Below the pieces are notes generated by a model. The model was not told the DNA's origin, did no database searches, and worked only from the letters and a program-made list of their open reading frames with translations. 64,000 nt of DNA from Agrobacterium tumefaciens_K (GTDB lineage Bacteria; Pseudomonadota; Alphaproteobacteria; Rhizobiales; Rhizobiaceae). Each line of letters begins with the position of its first letter. The first letter of the stretch is position 1. The stretch covers positions 2,232,001-2,296,000 of the forward strand of contig NZ_JAOEGC010000002.1 of assembly GCF_031801495.1 (NCBI RefSeq). Reading direction: 5' to 3'. This document shows, piece by piece, positions 1-7,557 of the stretch. A program made the position numbers and the translations under genes.

Positions 1-460
1 CCACCGCCTCAGCGTCGAGCGGTTTCAGCACACCCGTTTCGATCAGCCGCTCCACCGCGCTCTTCGTCACCTGCAGGCAATTGTTCTGGCTCGGCCAGAG
101 AGACGGATCACCGAGAACGGCGGGACCATCCAGAAGCACGATGCGTTGCACCTCCGGGTCGAGCGCCATCTCGATATAGGCCGCCCCTTCCGCAAGAAGA
201 CCTTCCCAGTCATCACCGCCGCGCGCACCGGCAGCCTTGGCTTTCATCGCCATTTCGGTGTCGATCTGCTCGACAACCGCAGCCAGAAGACCGCGTTTGT
301 CACCAAAATTGTGATAGAGCGCACCGCGCGTCAGCCCCGCATCGGCGGTCAGTTCATCCATGGATGCAGCCGAATATCCCTTTTCCGCGAATGCTTTACG
401 TCCCGCGGCAATCAGTTTCGCCCGGTTTTCCTGCATTGTCTCGAAACGCCGTCCAGCCAT
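1..460 (-). CDS. TetR/AcrR-family transcriptional regulator (3' end off window)
   Basis: About 153 residues are readable on the minus strand before the left edge cuts the gene. The N-terminal helix-turn-helix is clear: an amphipathic first helix, then AGLTRGALYHNFGDKRGL at about residues 40-57, a classical TetR recognition helix. The visible ligand-binding part carries the common AcrR-type VLLDGPAVLGDP segment. The ATG at 458-460 directly precedes the HTH helix, as is usual in the family. The gene is divergent from a RidA-family gene, and the 171-bp gap holds three related palindromes (480-542), so it probably represses itself and the neighbour. The ligand is unknown. Confidence 0.93.
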   Translation of the reverse strand, partial: MAGRRFETMQENRAKLIAAGRKAFAEKGYSAASMDELTADAGLTRGALYHNFGDKRGLLAAVVEQIDTEMAMKAKAAGARGGDDWEGLLAEGAAYIEMALDPEVQRIVLLDGPAVLGDPSLWPSQNNCLQVTKSAVERLIETGVLKPLDAEAV

Positions 461-479
461 TTCCAACCCTCAAATTCAC

Positions 480-542
480 ATACGTTGCGTATCTGGAATT
501 GACATACGTCACGTATGTCACTATTTCACATACGCAACGTAT
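480..542. promoter_or_regulatory. Triple palindromic operator between tetR-type gene and ridA-type gene
   Basis: Three related inverted repeats share ATACG/CGTAT arms. They lie at 480-492 (ATACGTTGCGTAT), 500-520 (TGACATACGT, central C, then the exact reverse complement ACGTATGTCA) and 530-542 (ATACGCAACGTAT, the reverse complement of the first). The centres are 24 and 26 bp apart, about two helical turns plus a little. The TTGACA at 499-504 sits inside the middle operator, and a TATAAT lies at 542-547. This is the expected layout for an autoregulated divergent TetR locus; that the adjacent TetR protein binds here is inference. Confidence 0.8.
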
Positions 543-631
543 ATAATACGGCGACTGCCATTGTGAAGCGCCGTGACGTTCGACCGTTCCCCGCCCCACC
601 GACGGGGCGTCAACACCATAAGGAGAATGAC

Positions 632-1030
632 ATGACCAAGCGTGAAGCTATTTTCCCCGCAGGCCGGCATGCACTCTACGAAAACCACCGTTACTCCGCT
701 GCAATAAAATCCGGCGATCTTCTGTTCGTGTCCGGGCAGGTCGGCAGCCGCACGGATGGCAGCCCTGAACCGGATTTCGAGCGGCAGGTCCGGCTTGCCT
801 TCGACAATCTCAAGGCAACGCTTGGCGCGGCAGGCTGCACCATCGACGATATCGTCGATGTCACCTCCTTCCATACCGACCCGGAAAGCCAGTTCGACAC
901 CATCATGAAGGTCAAGAACGAAATCTTCGACCAGCAACCCTATCCGAACTGGACCGCGCTCGGCGTCAACTGGCTGGCCGGGTTTGATTTCGAAATCAAG
1001 GTCATAGCCCGCATCCCGGCACAGGCGTAA
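632..1030 (+). CDS. RidA family protein (YjgF/YER057c/UK114 superfamily)
   Basis: The product has 132 residues, the normal length for the trimeric RidA fold. Typical RidA segments are FVSGQVGSRTDG near residue 30 and LGAAGCTIDDIVDVTSFHTD near residue 75. Classical RidA deaminates reactive 2-aminoacrylate and needs a conserved Arg near residue 105. Here the matching stretch reads PNWTALGVNWLAGFDF without an Arg, so this belongs to one of the divergent Rid groups and may not be an imine deaminase. The ATG at 632 is preceded by AAGGAG. Longer in-frame starts would run back through the operator and are unlikely. It is probably controlled by the divergent TetR gene. Confidence 0.88.
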   Translation: MTKREAIFPAGRHALYENHRYSAAIKSGDLLFVSGQVGSRTDGSPEPDFERQVRLAFDNLKATLGAAGCTIDDIVDVTSFHTDPESQFDTIMKVKNEIFDQQPYPNWTALGVNWLAGFDFEIKVIARIPAQA

Positions 1031-1053
1031 CGTTCCGGAACCCCAACAACAAA

Positions 1054-1079
1054 AAACCGGTGATTCGCATCACCGGTTT
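1054..1079. terminator. Bidirectional hairpin terminator
   Basis: AAACCGGTGA (1054-1063), loop TTCGCA, TCACCGGTTT (1070-1079) form a perfect 10-bp stem. A-run and T-run bases flank it, so it can serve both convergent genes (the RidA gene on + and chpT on -). Confidence 0.85.
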
Positions 1080-1107
1080 ATCTCTCTGGAATATCGGTGG
1101 CGGCGGA

Positions 1108-1758
1108 TCACTCCGCCGGTACGGTTACCGCGGTAAACACCACGCGGTCCTCGTGAACCTTGTATTCCACCTGCATTCCCGCCTCTTCCGCCAGAAGCAG
1201 CGTGTAATAGGGCTGAACCGAATGGGCATCGATCGCCTCTTCCAGCCTGCCCTCGTAGATTTCCACGAACTTGGCCGGAACGCGCATCATGCGGCCCTTG
1301 ACGGTGATTTCGAACTTGGCGTCGCCATCCGGGCTTTCCAGCAGCACATCCACATTGCCGCCGCGCGGAATGGTGCCATAGGCAACCAGGAACAGGTTTA
1401 GCAGCAGCTTGACGCGGTTCTTGGCAACGATGGCACGCGGGCCGTTCCAGCTGACTTCCGCCTTCTTTTCAGCAGCGGCAAAATCCTTGGCGGCCTTCTC
1501 AGCCTCACCCGTGTCGATGGAAGCGCCGGCAGAACCGGAGGCGCCGAATGCAAGGCGGGCGAACTTAAGGCGCACCGATGCGTTAAGAGCGGACGTGCGG
1601 ATGAGATCCATCGCATCCGCGTCCGCGCCACCCTCGTCCAGCAGTTCCAGACCATTGTTGATCGCACCGACCGGAGAAATCACGTCATGGCACACGCGGC
1701 TGCACAGGAGCGCCGCCAGATCGGGACCGGACAGCGTGATATTGAGTTTGGTCGTCAT
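1108..1758 (-). CDS. chpT: Histidine phosphotransferase ChpT
   Basis: ChpT passes phosphate from the CckA hybrid kinase to CtrA and CpdR in the alphaproteobacterial cell-cycle phosphorelay and acts in the cytoplasm as a dimer. The 216-residue product has the DHp-like helix with the phosphorylated His in CSRVCHDVISPVGAINNGLE (His24 from the chosen start), followed by the degenerate ATPase-like domain that lacks nucleotide-binding motifs. The start at 1758 was chosen over an upstream in-frame ATG because it has a GGAG-type Shine-Dalgarno and gives the family N-terminus. The neighbouring EipA gene is a known CtrA-pathway target in Brucella, which fits the context. Confidence 0.92.
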   Translation of the reverse strand: MTTKLNITLSGPDLAALLCSRVCHDVISPVGAINNGLELLDEGGADADAMDLIRTSALNASVRLKFARLAFGASGSAGASIDTGEAEKAAKDFAAAEKKAEVSWNGPRAIVAKNRVKLLLNLFLVAYGTIPRGGNVDVLLESPDGDAKFEITVKGRMMRVPAKFVEIYEGRLEEAIDAHSVQPYYTLLLAEEAGMQVEYKVHEDRVVFTAVTVPAE

Positions 1759-1827
1759 AAAATTTTCTCCTGCGCAAGGCTGCGCGGACGGTGTGAACAT
1801 CTAAGGCCATAATGACACCATATTTGG

Positions 1828-1842
1828 TAAACCGATTGTTAA
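1828..1842. promoter_or_regulatory. Possible CtrA half-match site
   Basis: TAAA-N7-TTAA (1828-1831 and 1839-1842) differs at one base from the full CtrA motif TTAA-N7-TTAA. It lies between the divergent chpT and eipA genes. A one-mismatch short motif is weak on its own; the support is that both neighbours belong to the CtrA pathway or its regulon in relatives. Confidence 0.3.
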
Positions 1843-1928
1843 TAGGATGGTTTCAAAATGCCAAATGCCTTAACACGGCGACCAAATGCCCTAAGCAGGG
1901 CAATTCGGAATTCAACAGACGGACGGAC

Positions 1929-2525
1929 ATGACGATGCGCTTCACGAAAACCCGCACCATTGCACGCCTCGGACTGGAAAAGATTCTTGTGCTGTTCGCG
2001 AGCCTTTTTCTGTCGGTCGCGCCTGCCGCGGCACAGAGCAGCGACCAGTACACGATCCAGGAGATCGTTGACGCAGGCCACGGCTTCTTCGGCGAAACGA
2101 CCGGCGGACTGGCCAAGGTGGTCGAACGTGCCTTCCAGCAGTACGGCCTCCCGAACGGCTATATTCTCGGCCAGGAAGGCTCCGGCGCTTTCGTTGCCGG
2201 CCTGACCTACGGCGAAGGTACGCTCTATACCAAAAACGCAGGCCAGCACCCGGTCTTCTGGCAAGGCCCGTCGCTCGGCCTCGACTACGGCGGTCAGGGC
2301 ACCCGCGCCATGATGCTGGTCTACAACCTTCCCGCCGTCGACGCGCTTTATCGCCGTTACGGTGGTGTCAGCGGTTCCGCCTTCATCGTGGCGGGCGTCG
2401 GCATGACCTATCTGAAAAGCTCCGACGTGACCATTGCTCCGATCCGCACCGGCATCGGCGCGCGGCTTGGCATCAATGTGGGTTATCTGAAGCTCACCCA
2501 GCAGCCGACCTGGAACCCCTTCTGA
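1929..2525 (+). CDS. eipA: EipA family (DUF1134) periplasmic envelope-integrity protein
   Basis: The 198-residue product has a Sec signal peptide (hydrophobic residues about 17-33, cleavage near APAAAQ) and then one glycine-rich DUF1134 domain with conserved stretches YGLPNGYILGQEGSGAF and GLTYGEGTLY. In Brucella, EipA is a small periplasmic beta-barrel needed for cell-envelope integrity and controlled by CtrA. The ATG at 1929 gives a compact signal peptide; an in-frame start at 1812 would add 39 residues of non-conserved sequence. It is divergent from chpT. The family assignment is firm, and the same role in this organism is inferred. Confidence 0.85.
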   Translation: MTMRFTKTRTIARLGLEKILVLFASLFLSVAPAAAQSSDQYTIQEIVDAGHGFFGETTGGLAKVVERAFQQYGLPNGYILGQEGSGAFVAGLTYGEGTLYTKNAGQHPVFWQGPSLGLDYGGQGTRAMMLVYNLPAVDALYRRYGGVSGSAFIVAGVGMTYLKSSDVTIAPIRTGIGARLGINVGYLKLTQQPTWNPF

Positions 2526-2754
2526 TTCGGTAGAGGCTGCTGTCCGATCCGGGGAACGGCAAAAACCTGCCTTCCCGCCGGCGGCATCAACGGCGTAACA
2601 TGCCTCCAAATTGCCATTTGCGCGCACAAAGCTGTTTGTCTGGGCAAGATGGCCGCACTCCACCCGGAAATGCGTGGAAACACGGGAATGAAGCATTGAA
2701 GGCAAACGCGTTTTCACCGAGAAAAATGCTCTGTAGTGTCGGAGATCCTCGCGC

Positions 2755-3954
2755 GTGATAGAATATGCCATTCTTTTCGGACTGGGTTTTCTGACCGCAA
2801 CCTTGCTTGCCCTGCTGATCGCGCCCGCGATCCATCGCCGCATCGTCGCCTATACGGAAAACCGCCTGCGTGCGACCATGCCCATCAGCCCGCAGGAAGT
2901 CCGCGCCCAGAAGGACATGGCGCGCGCGCTTTACGCGGCTGAGAACGCAAGGGTGAAGCAGGAACTGGACACAGAACGCGAAAAGAACACCTCGCTGCGC
3001 CTGGCCAACGAAGCCGCATCCAGCGATGCCTATCGGCTGGGCGAGCAGAATCGCAATCTTCTGGTCAAGTTCGAGGAACTGACGCTCGAAATCGGCGAAC
3101 TGCGCTCGGCTCTGGATGCAAGCGAGGCGAATGCCGCCCGCCTTCAATCCGCCCTTTCCGAGCAGCTTGAAGCGGCCACCAGCCGCGCCACCCAGATGTC
3201 GGAACTCACCAGGCGACTGACCAGCCTCACCCGCGAACTGGATGATTCGAAGGTTCTCGCCGCCACCCGTGATCTTGAGGCCGAACAGGCAAGGCAGAGC
3301 GCCTCGCGTATCCGCAAGGAAGGCGAAACCGCGGCCCGCGAGCTGAAGGATGTGAGTGACCGCAACCGTGAGGCGATGACCGCCGTTGCCCGGGAAAGCC
3401 GCAAGGTCACACGTCTTGAGGAAAAGCTGGCGGCGGAAATCGCCAAAAATGCCGATCTCGATACGGCCCTGACGATGCGGACGCAGGAAGTCGCCCGCCT
3501 CAAGGAACAGCTTGCGGCCACCGGCGGCAAGTCGAACGATATGGTCATTCGCCTTCCGAACCCGGCAGGCAGGCAGCAGCCGGCAGTCGAACCCGAAAAA
3601 CCGCAGGTGGCTGACGTCGCTTCCGATCCTGTCCCGCCCGTTTCCAACGCGGCGGCAGAGCCTGCCGTTCAGCTTCAGCCGGATGCCCTTGCCCAGCAGA
3701 TCGAGGATATCCGCAATCAGGGAACCGCGCTGACCGAGCGGCTTCTCAACGTTCGCGGAACATCGAACGACGAGGCGATCCGCCGCGAGATCGCCCGCAT
3801 CGCCGCCCAGATGATTGCGCTTACCGCCGCACAGGAAGGCGAGACATCGCCCATCCCCGTCCTTCTCGCCAAATCGGAAGGCAATTCCGGTCGCGACAGC
3901 CTGGCAAAAAGGGCCGCAGCACTGATGGAAAAGTCCACGTCACCCCGGACCTGA
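2755..3954 (+). CDS. Membrane-anchored coiled-coil protein of unknown function
   Basis: The product has 399 residues from a GTG start with GGAG about 10 bp upstream. Residues 3-22 form one hydrophobic segment, which suggests a type II membrane anchor. Residues about 45-250 are almost continuous heptad-rich coiled coil with many Arg and Glu. A Pro/Val-rich linker follows at about 270-315, and then a helical tail (IEDIRNQGTALTERLL and onward). I do not recognise a named family. Similar one-helix coiled-coil proteins occur in rhizobia without assigned function. The last codons (Thr-Ser-Pro-Arg-Thr-stop) are read from an intergenic palindromic repeat, so the C-terminus may have been set by repeat insertion. 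Confidence 0.8.
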   Translation: MIEYAILFGLGFLTATLLALLIAPAIHRRIVAYTENRLRATMPISPQEVRAQKDMARALYAAENARVKQELDTEREKNTSLRLANEAASSDAYRLGEQNRNLLVKFEELTLEIGELRSALDASEANAARLQSALSEQLEAATSRATQMSELTRRLTSLTRELDDSKVLAATRDLEAEQARQSASRIRKEGETAARELKDVSDRNREAMTAVARESRKVTRLEEKLAAEIAKNADLDTALTMRTQEVARLKEQLAATGGKSNDMVIRLPNPAGRQQPAVEPEKPQVADVASDPVPPVSNAAAEPAVQLQPDALAQQIEDIRNQGTALTERLLNVRGTSNDEAIRREIARIAAQMIALTAAQEGETSPIPVLLAKSEGNSGRDSLAKRAAALMEKSTSPRT

Positions 3955-4012
3955 TCCCGGCTCCACGAATGACGGAGGAGAGCATCGGAAAACGCTGCAG
4001 AGCGTTTCCGAT
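3936..4012. repeat. Degenerate mosaic repeat plus bulged hairpin
   Basis: 3937-3975 resembles a shortened copy of the dispersed GTCACCCCGGACNTGATC family and supplies the stop codon of the upstream gene. Directly after it, ATCGGAAAACGCT (3984-3996), GCAG, AGCGTTTCCGAT (4001-4012) form a hairpin with one bulged A. The second part may also terminate the coiled-coil gene on + or the methyltransferase gene on -. Confidence 0.6.
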
Positions 4013-4026
4013 TAAATGGAACCTCT

Positions 4027-4881
4027 CTAGATCCGACCGATCGCCGCCGCCATCTGGTACAGCGCCAGCCCCGAAGCCGTTCCGGCGTTCAGACTGTCGA
4101 GCTGTGGCGACTGCGCGATGCGGGCCGTGTGGAAGCGCGACAGCACCGATTGCGGCAATCCCTCGCCTTCCGTACCGATGACCAGCGCCATACGCTCGGA
4201 ACGCGGGATCTGCCTTATCTCGGTTTCGCCGTTGGGCGACAGGCTCCAGATCGCAAATCCTGCCGCAGACAGCCGCTCCAGCATCTCCACCGCGCCGCCG
4301 CCGCGATGGTAAGGTACAGCCAGCACCGATCCGACGGAAACACGCAGCGCCTTGCGGTAAAGCGGATCGCAAGATGTAGCATCCAGAAAAACGGCATCGG
4401 CATGGAAAGCCGCCGCATTGCGGAACATCGCGCCCATATTGTCGTGATTGGAAATGCCGCACCCCACCAGCACCAGCGACGAGGCAGGCAGCCGGCCGAT
4501 CTGATCGTCCAGCGAAGCATCGCCGACGCGACGACCAAGCGCCAGAATGCCGCGATGCAGATGGAAACCGGCGATGGCATCCAGCACCGGCGCTTCCGCA
4601 ACATAGACCGGAACATCCTCAGGGAACTCGGCAAGAATGTCGGCAACACCGGAAAGCCGGTTCTTGAGGATCAGGATGCTTTCCGCCGCAAAGGCGCCGC
4701 CCGTCTTATGGGCGGTAGCGAGCATGCGCAGCACCACGGTCCCTTCGGCGATGAACCGTCCCTGCCTACCCGTCAGGTCACGCTCGCGGATATCGCGAAA
4801 CGCCGCGATACGCGGATCGTCCGCATCCTCGACCGGGATCAGGACACGGCCCTCCAGGAGTTCCGGTGTCTTACTGGCCAT
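4027..4881 (-). CDS. TrmH-family (SpoU) RNA 2'-O-ribose methyltransferase
   Basis: The 284-residue product has an N-terminal RNA-binding domain (about 1-115) and a C-terminal SPOUT knot domain. The three SpoU motifs are present: N145-R154 (NHDNMGAMFR), the SAM-binding loop IGTEGEGLP at 235-243, and SLNAGTASGLALY at 263-275. Such enzymes methylate tRNA or 23S rRNA riboses; the exact target cannot be read from sequence. The ATG at 4881 overlaps the preceding small-protein gene by 11 bp, which suggests translational coupling. An alternative ATG at 4893 would add four residues. Confidence 0.9.
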   Translation of the reverse strand: MASKTPELLEGRVLIPVEDADDPRIAAFRDIRERDLTGRQGRFIAEGTVVLRMLATAHKTGGAFAAESILILKNRLSGVADILAEFPEDVPVYVAEAPVLDAIAGFHLHRGILALGRRVGDASLDDQIGRLPASSLVLVGCGISNHDNMGAMFRNAAAFHADAVFLDATSCDPLYRKALRVSVGSVLAVPYHRGGGAVEMLERLSAAGFAIWSLSPNGETEIRQIPRSERMALVIGTEGEGLPQSVLSRFHTARIAQSPQLDSLNAGTASGLALYQMAAAIGRI

Positions 4882-5257
4882 CGACCGTGACATCGGCGAC
4901 GAAGCGCCCGGCAGCAACGTTGAACACCAGCGCCTTGCGGGTGCCGTTGGCAAGCCTGCCGTAAAACAGCATGTCGCCGCCCGAATAGCTGACGTTTTCG
5001 ATCACGAAGCCCTGCGGCAGGCTGGCCGTCGCGGCAATCGGTGCGTCGGAAGGAACCGTCATCGTCTGCGTCTGCGTCGTGGCAGCCGTTTTCGACGGCC
5101 CCATCGCCTTGTAGACAACCGCGCCGAAGACAGCCATAAGGCTGATAAACATCACGGAGCCCGACACGATCTGCAAACGGATCATCTTGCGGCGAACTTT
5201 TTCCATGGCCGGGTCTAGCGGCTTGTCTTCCTGTTCGTCTGGCTCGATCTGCGTCAT
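4871..5257 (-). CDS. Small single-pass membrane protein (DUF6476-like)
   Basis: The 128-residue protein has an acidic N-terminus, a basic patch (KVRRKMIR) and one transmembrane helix at about 30-51, followed by a periplasmic domain of about 75 residues ending FVADVTVDGQ. The arrangement resembles the alphaproteobacterial DUF6476 family, recalled from memory rather than searched. It has no catalytic motif. It overlaps the downstream methyltransferase gene and is divergent from the pseudouridine synthase gene across 38 bp. Confidence 0.75.
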   Translation of the reverse strand: MTQIEPDEQEDKPLDPAMEKVRRKMIRLQIVSGSVMFISLMAVFGAVVYKAMGPSKTAATTQTQTMTVPSDAPIAATASLPQGFVIENVSYSGGDMLFYGRLANGTRKALVFNVAAGRFVADVTVDGQ

Positions 5258-5295
5258 CGGGTTCCCTGAAATGCTGATGGATCGGAAAAATAAGA

Positions 5296-6330
5296 ATGAA
5301 CGACCCCTTTAAACAAGGCGAAGACGCAAGGAAAGTCCTGATTGCCGGGGAAGACGCCGAAGGCCGCCTTGATTCCTGGCTGGCGGGCGAAGTTGGCGGC
5401 GATCTGTCGCGCAGCCGCCTCAAGGCGCTGATCGAACAGGGCGCTGTTTCCGTGAACGGCAAACCCGTCACCGAACCGAAAAAGAAGGTGCACCCCGGCG
5501 ACCGCATCGAGATTTCCATGCCAGAGCCGGAAGACCCCGAACCCAAGGGCGAGGATATTCCGCTGACCGTGGAATACGAGGACGACGACCTGATCGTGCT
5601 CGTCAAGCCCGCCGGTCTGGTCGTGCATCCGGGTGCGGGCAACTGGACGGGAACGCTGGTCAACGCGCTGATCCACCATTGCGGCGACAGCCTGTCGGGC
5701 ATCGGTGGCGTGAAACGCCCCGGGATCGTGCACCGGCTGGACAAGGAAACCTCCGGCGTCATGGTCGTCGCCAAGAACGACAATGCCCACCGCCATCTGG
5801 CCGCGCAGTTTGCCGACCACGGCCGCACCGGCCCGCTGGAACGCGCCTACAAGGCCATCGTCTGGGGTCGTCCGAAAACGTTGCGCGGCACCATCGACGC
5901 CGCATTGGGGCGCGGTAACGACCGCACCAAGCGTGCGGTCAAGCATGAGGATTCCTTCGATGCCCGCGAAGCGATCACCCACTACGAAGTGATCGAGCGT
6001 TACCACGAAAAGCCGGATGCCACCTGCCTCGCCTCCATGGTGGAATGCCGTCTGGAAACCGGCCGCACCCACCAGATCCGCGTGCACATGGCCCATATCG
6101 GCCACCCGCTGATCGGCGACCCGGAATATGGCGCGGCCTACCGCACCAAGGCGAACCTTCTGGATGAACCGGCAAGAAGCCTTGTCGGCCGCTTCCCGCG
6201 TCAGGCGCTGCACGCCTATCTTCTGGCCTTCGAGCACCCCCGCACCGGCGAGGTGATGGAGTTCGAAACCGATATGCCGGACGACATGGCAGAGCTGGTG
6301 ACGGCGCTTCGCGGACCGCAACATTCGTAA
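5296..6330 (+). CDS. RluA-family pseudouridine synthase (RluD-like)
   Basis: The 344-residue protein has an N-terminal S4 RNA-binding domain (about 20-80) and a catalytic domain with the signature GIVHRLDKETSGVMVVAKN, where Asp149 is the predicted nucleophile. The segment GRTHQIRVHMAHIGHPLIGD is also diagnostic. RluC and RluD isomerise uridines in helices of 23S rRNA; length and S4 domain fit the RluD group, but the target positions are inferred. The start at 5296 follows a weak ribosome site and gives the usual family N-terminus. Confidence 0.93.
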   Translation: MNDPFKQGEDARKVLIAGEDAEGRLDSWLAGEVGGDLSRSRLKALIEQGAVSVNGKPVTEPKKKVHPGDRIEISMPEPEDPEPKGEDIPLTVEYEDDDLIVLVKPAGLVVHPGAGNWTGTLVNALIHHCGDSLSGIGGVKRPGIVHRLDKETSGVMVVAKNDNAHRHLAAQFADHGRTGPLERAYKAIVWGRPKTLRGTIDAALGRGNDRTKRAVKHEDSFDAREAITHYEVIERYHEKPDATCLASMVECRLETGRTHQIRVHMAHIGHPLIGDPEYGAAYRTKANLLDEPARSLVGRFPRQALHAYLLAFEHPRTGEVMEFETDMPDDMAELVTALRGPQHS

Positions 6331-6367
6331 TCCGCGATCCAAGACGGGCCAGAAAACATAAAACCGC

Positions 6368-6401
6368 GCGGCGGGAACGGAAAAAATATCGTTCCCGCCG
6401 C
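6368..6401. terminator. Strong hairpin downstream of pseudouridine synthase gene
   Basis: GCGGCGGGAACG (6368-6379) and CGTTCCCGCCGC (6390-6401) form a perfect 12-bp stem with a GAAAAAATAT loop. There is no T-run, so it may be an mRNA-stabilising or Rho-assisted end. The rest of 6331-6566 shows no other gene. Confidence 0.55.
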
Positions 6402-6566
6402 ATTCGCGAAGTCTTGGATAACACAACAGGATTAGCGACTTCTCCATGTTTTCCAGTCGGTCTTGATTCCGGACCGCCAAAATTTCGCTTCAATCGTCCA
6501 ACGTCATTCCTCGCGCGTCCATGAACCGGGCGTCAGCATGACGACGGAAACGGGAAACGATTGCAT

Positions 6567-7403
6567 ATGAACAGCGATGAACGCCGCTTCATATTTCAGG
6601 ATCTGCGCACGGTGGAGGGTTACATCGATCCACCCGATGCGCTGGTCTTCAAGGCGCTGCTGGAGGCACAGACAAGAGGCGGCCTCGACGGTGGCATGGC
6701 GGAAATCGGCGTGTTTTACGGTCGCTCCTATTTCCTGCTGCAGAAGTTCGCGGCAGAGGGCGAAAAGGTGCTCGGCATCGACCTGTTCGACCTCGATCCA
6801 CCGGCGGATGGCAGCCTCGACCAGTATCAGTGCTTTCTGGAAAACGGCAGGCGTCTCGGCATGAACGTGGACGAGGATCTCGTCATTCGCGGCGACAGCA
6901 CCCGGCTGGAGGCCAGTGACATCGTGGAACGCGTCGGCCCAGTCCGCTTTTTCAGCATCGATGGCGGCCACCACCTGCATCACGTCATGGCGGACGCAAA
7001 ACTCGCCATGGAGGCAATCGCCGACCACGGCGTCATCGTCTTCGACGACACCTTCAACCCCGCTTGGCCGGAAGTGACCGTCGGTATGGCCGATTTCCTG
7101 CGCACCCATGGGCACAATCTCGTCTGCTTCTGCATGACGAAATACAAGACCTATGTCTGCCGCCGCGAATTCCATGCCCATTACGAGAACATCATCGCCA
7201 ATGCGCCGGACCTGCGCACGCTTCATCATGCACAGACCGAGTTTCTCGGATCTCAGATCATGCGCCTGCACAATCCCATGCGCCGACGGCTGATGTATGA
7301 GCTGATGGTGCGCTCCGGCCTTGGAAATTTTTCGGAACGAATCTACCGCGGCAAGGTTAAACAGGGGATGGAAGATATTGGGTCACGCGTCACACACGTG
7401 TGA
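6567..7403 (+). CDS. Class I SAM-dependent methyltransferase (Methyltransf_24-like)
   Basis: The 278-residue product has a Rossmann SAM-binding motif AEIGVFYGRSYFLLQ near residue 45, an acidic second strand GIDLFDLD, and FFSIDGGHHLHHVMADA as the post-II region with the SIDG(D/G)H pattern of the methyltransferase_24 family. This family includes sugar and cephalosporin-hydroxylase-type methyltransferases; the substrate is unknown. A TTG two codons upstream is possible, but ATG 6567 is better spaced from GGAAACG. The gene stands alone between the pseudouridine synthase gene and rpoH. Confidence 0.85.
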   Translation: MNSDERRFIFQDLRTVEGYIDPPDALVFKALLEAQTRGGLDGGMAEIGVFYGRSYFLLQKFAAEGEKVLGIDLFDLDPPADGSLDQYQCFLENGRRLGMNVDEDLVIRGDSTRLEASDIVERVGPVRFFSIDGGHHLHHVMADAKLAMEAIADHGVIVFDDTFNPAWPEVTVGMADFLRTHGHNLVCFCMTKYKTYVCRREFHAHYENIIANAPDLRTLHHAQTEFLGSQIMRLHNPMRRRLMYELMVRSGLGNFSERIYRGKVKQGMEDIGSRVTHV

Positions 7404-7415
7404 TTGACGTCAGCG

Positions 7416-7478
7416 CTTGAAATATCGCCAACGCGTACATATCTGACATCTGGGTTCGTGCGGGGTCAATAATGACCC
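7416..7478 (+). promoter_or_regulatory. Candidate heat-shock (RpoH-type) promoter and leader hairpin of rpoH
   Basis: CTTG at 7416-7419 is followed after 18 bp by CATATCT (7438-7444), close to the alphaproteobacterial sigma-32 pattern CTTG-N17/18-CYTATNT. This suggests that rpoH is transcribed partly by its own product. Downstream, GGGTCA (7463-7468), ATAA, TGACCC (7473-7478) form a small hairpin in the likely 5' leader. AAGGGGG before ATG 7558 is the ribosome site. Confidence 0.55.
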
Positions 7479-7557
7479 GCCACGACGGCATGCCTGACGT
7501 GGGACGTAGAAGCGTCAAAAAGGGTGCCGCCACAGACCATAGATAAGGGGGTGCTAT

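Noticed and set aside
7392..7402. CACACGTGTG palindrome upstream of rpoH
   Set aside because: It lies over the end of the methyltransferase coding sequence and matches no known bacterial operator that I can name.
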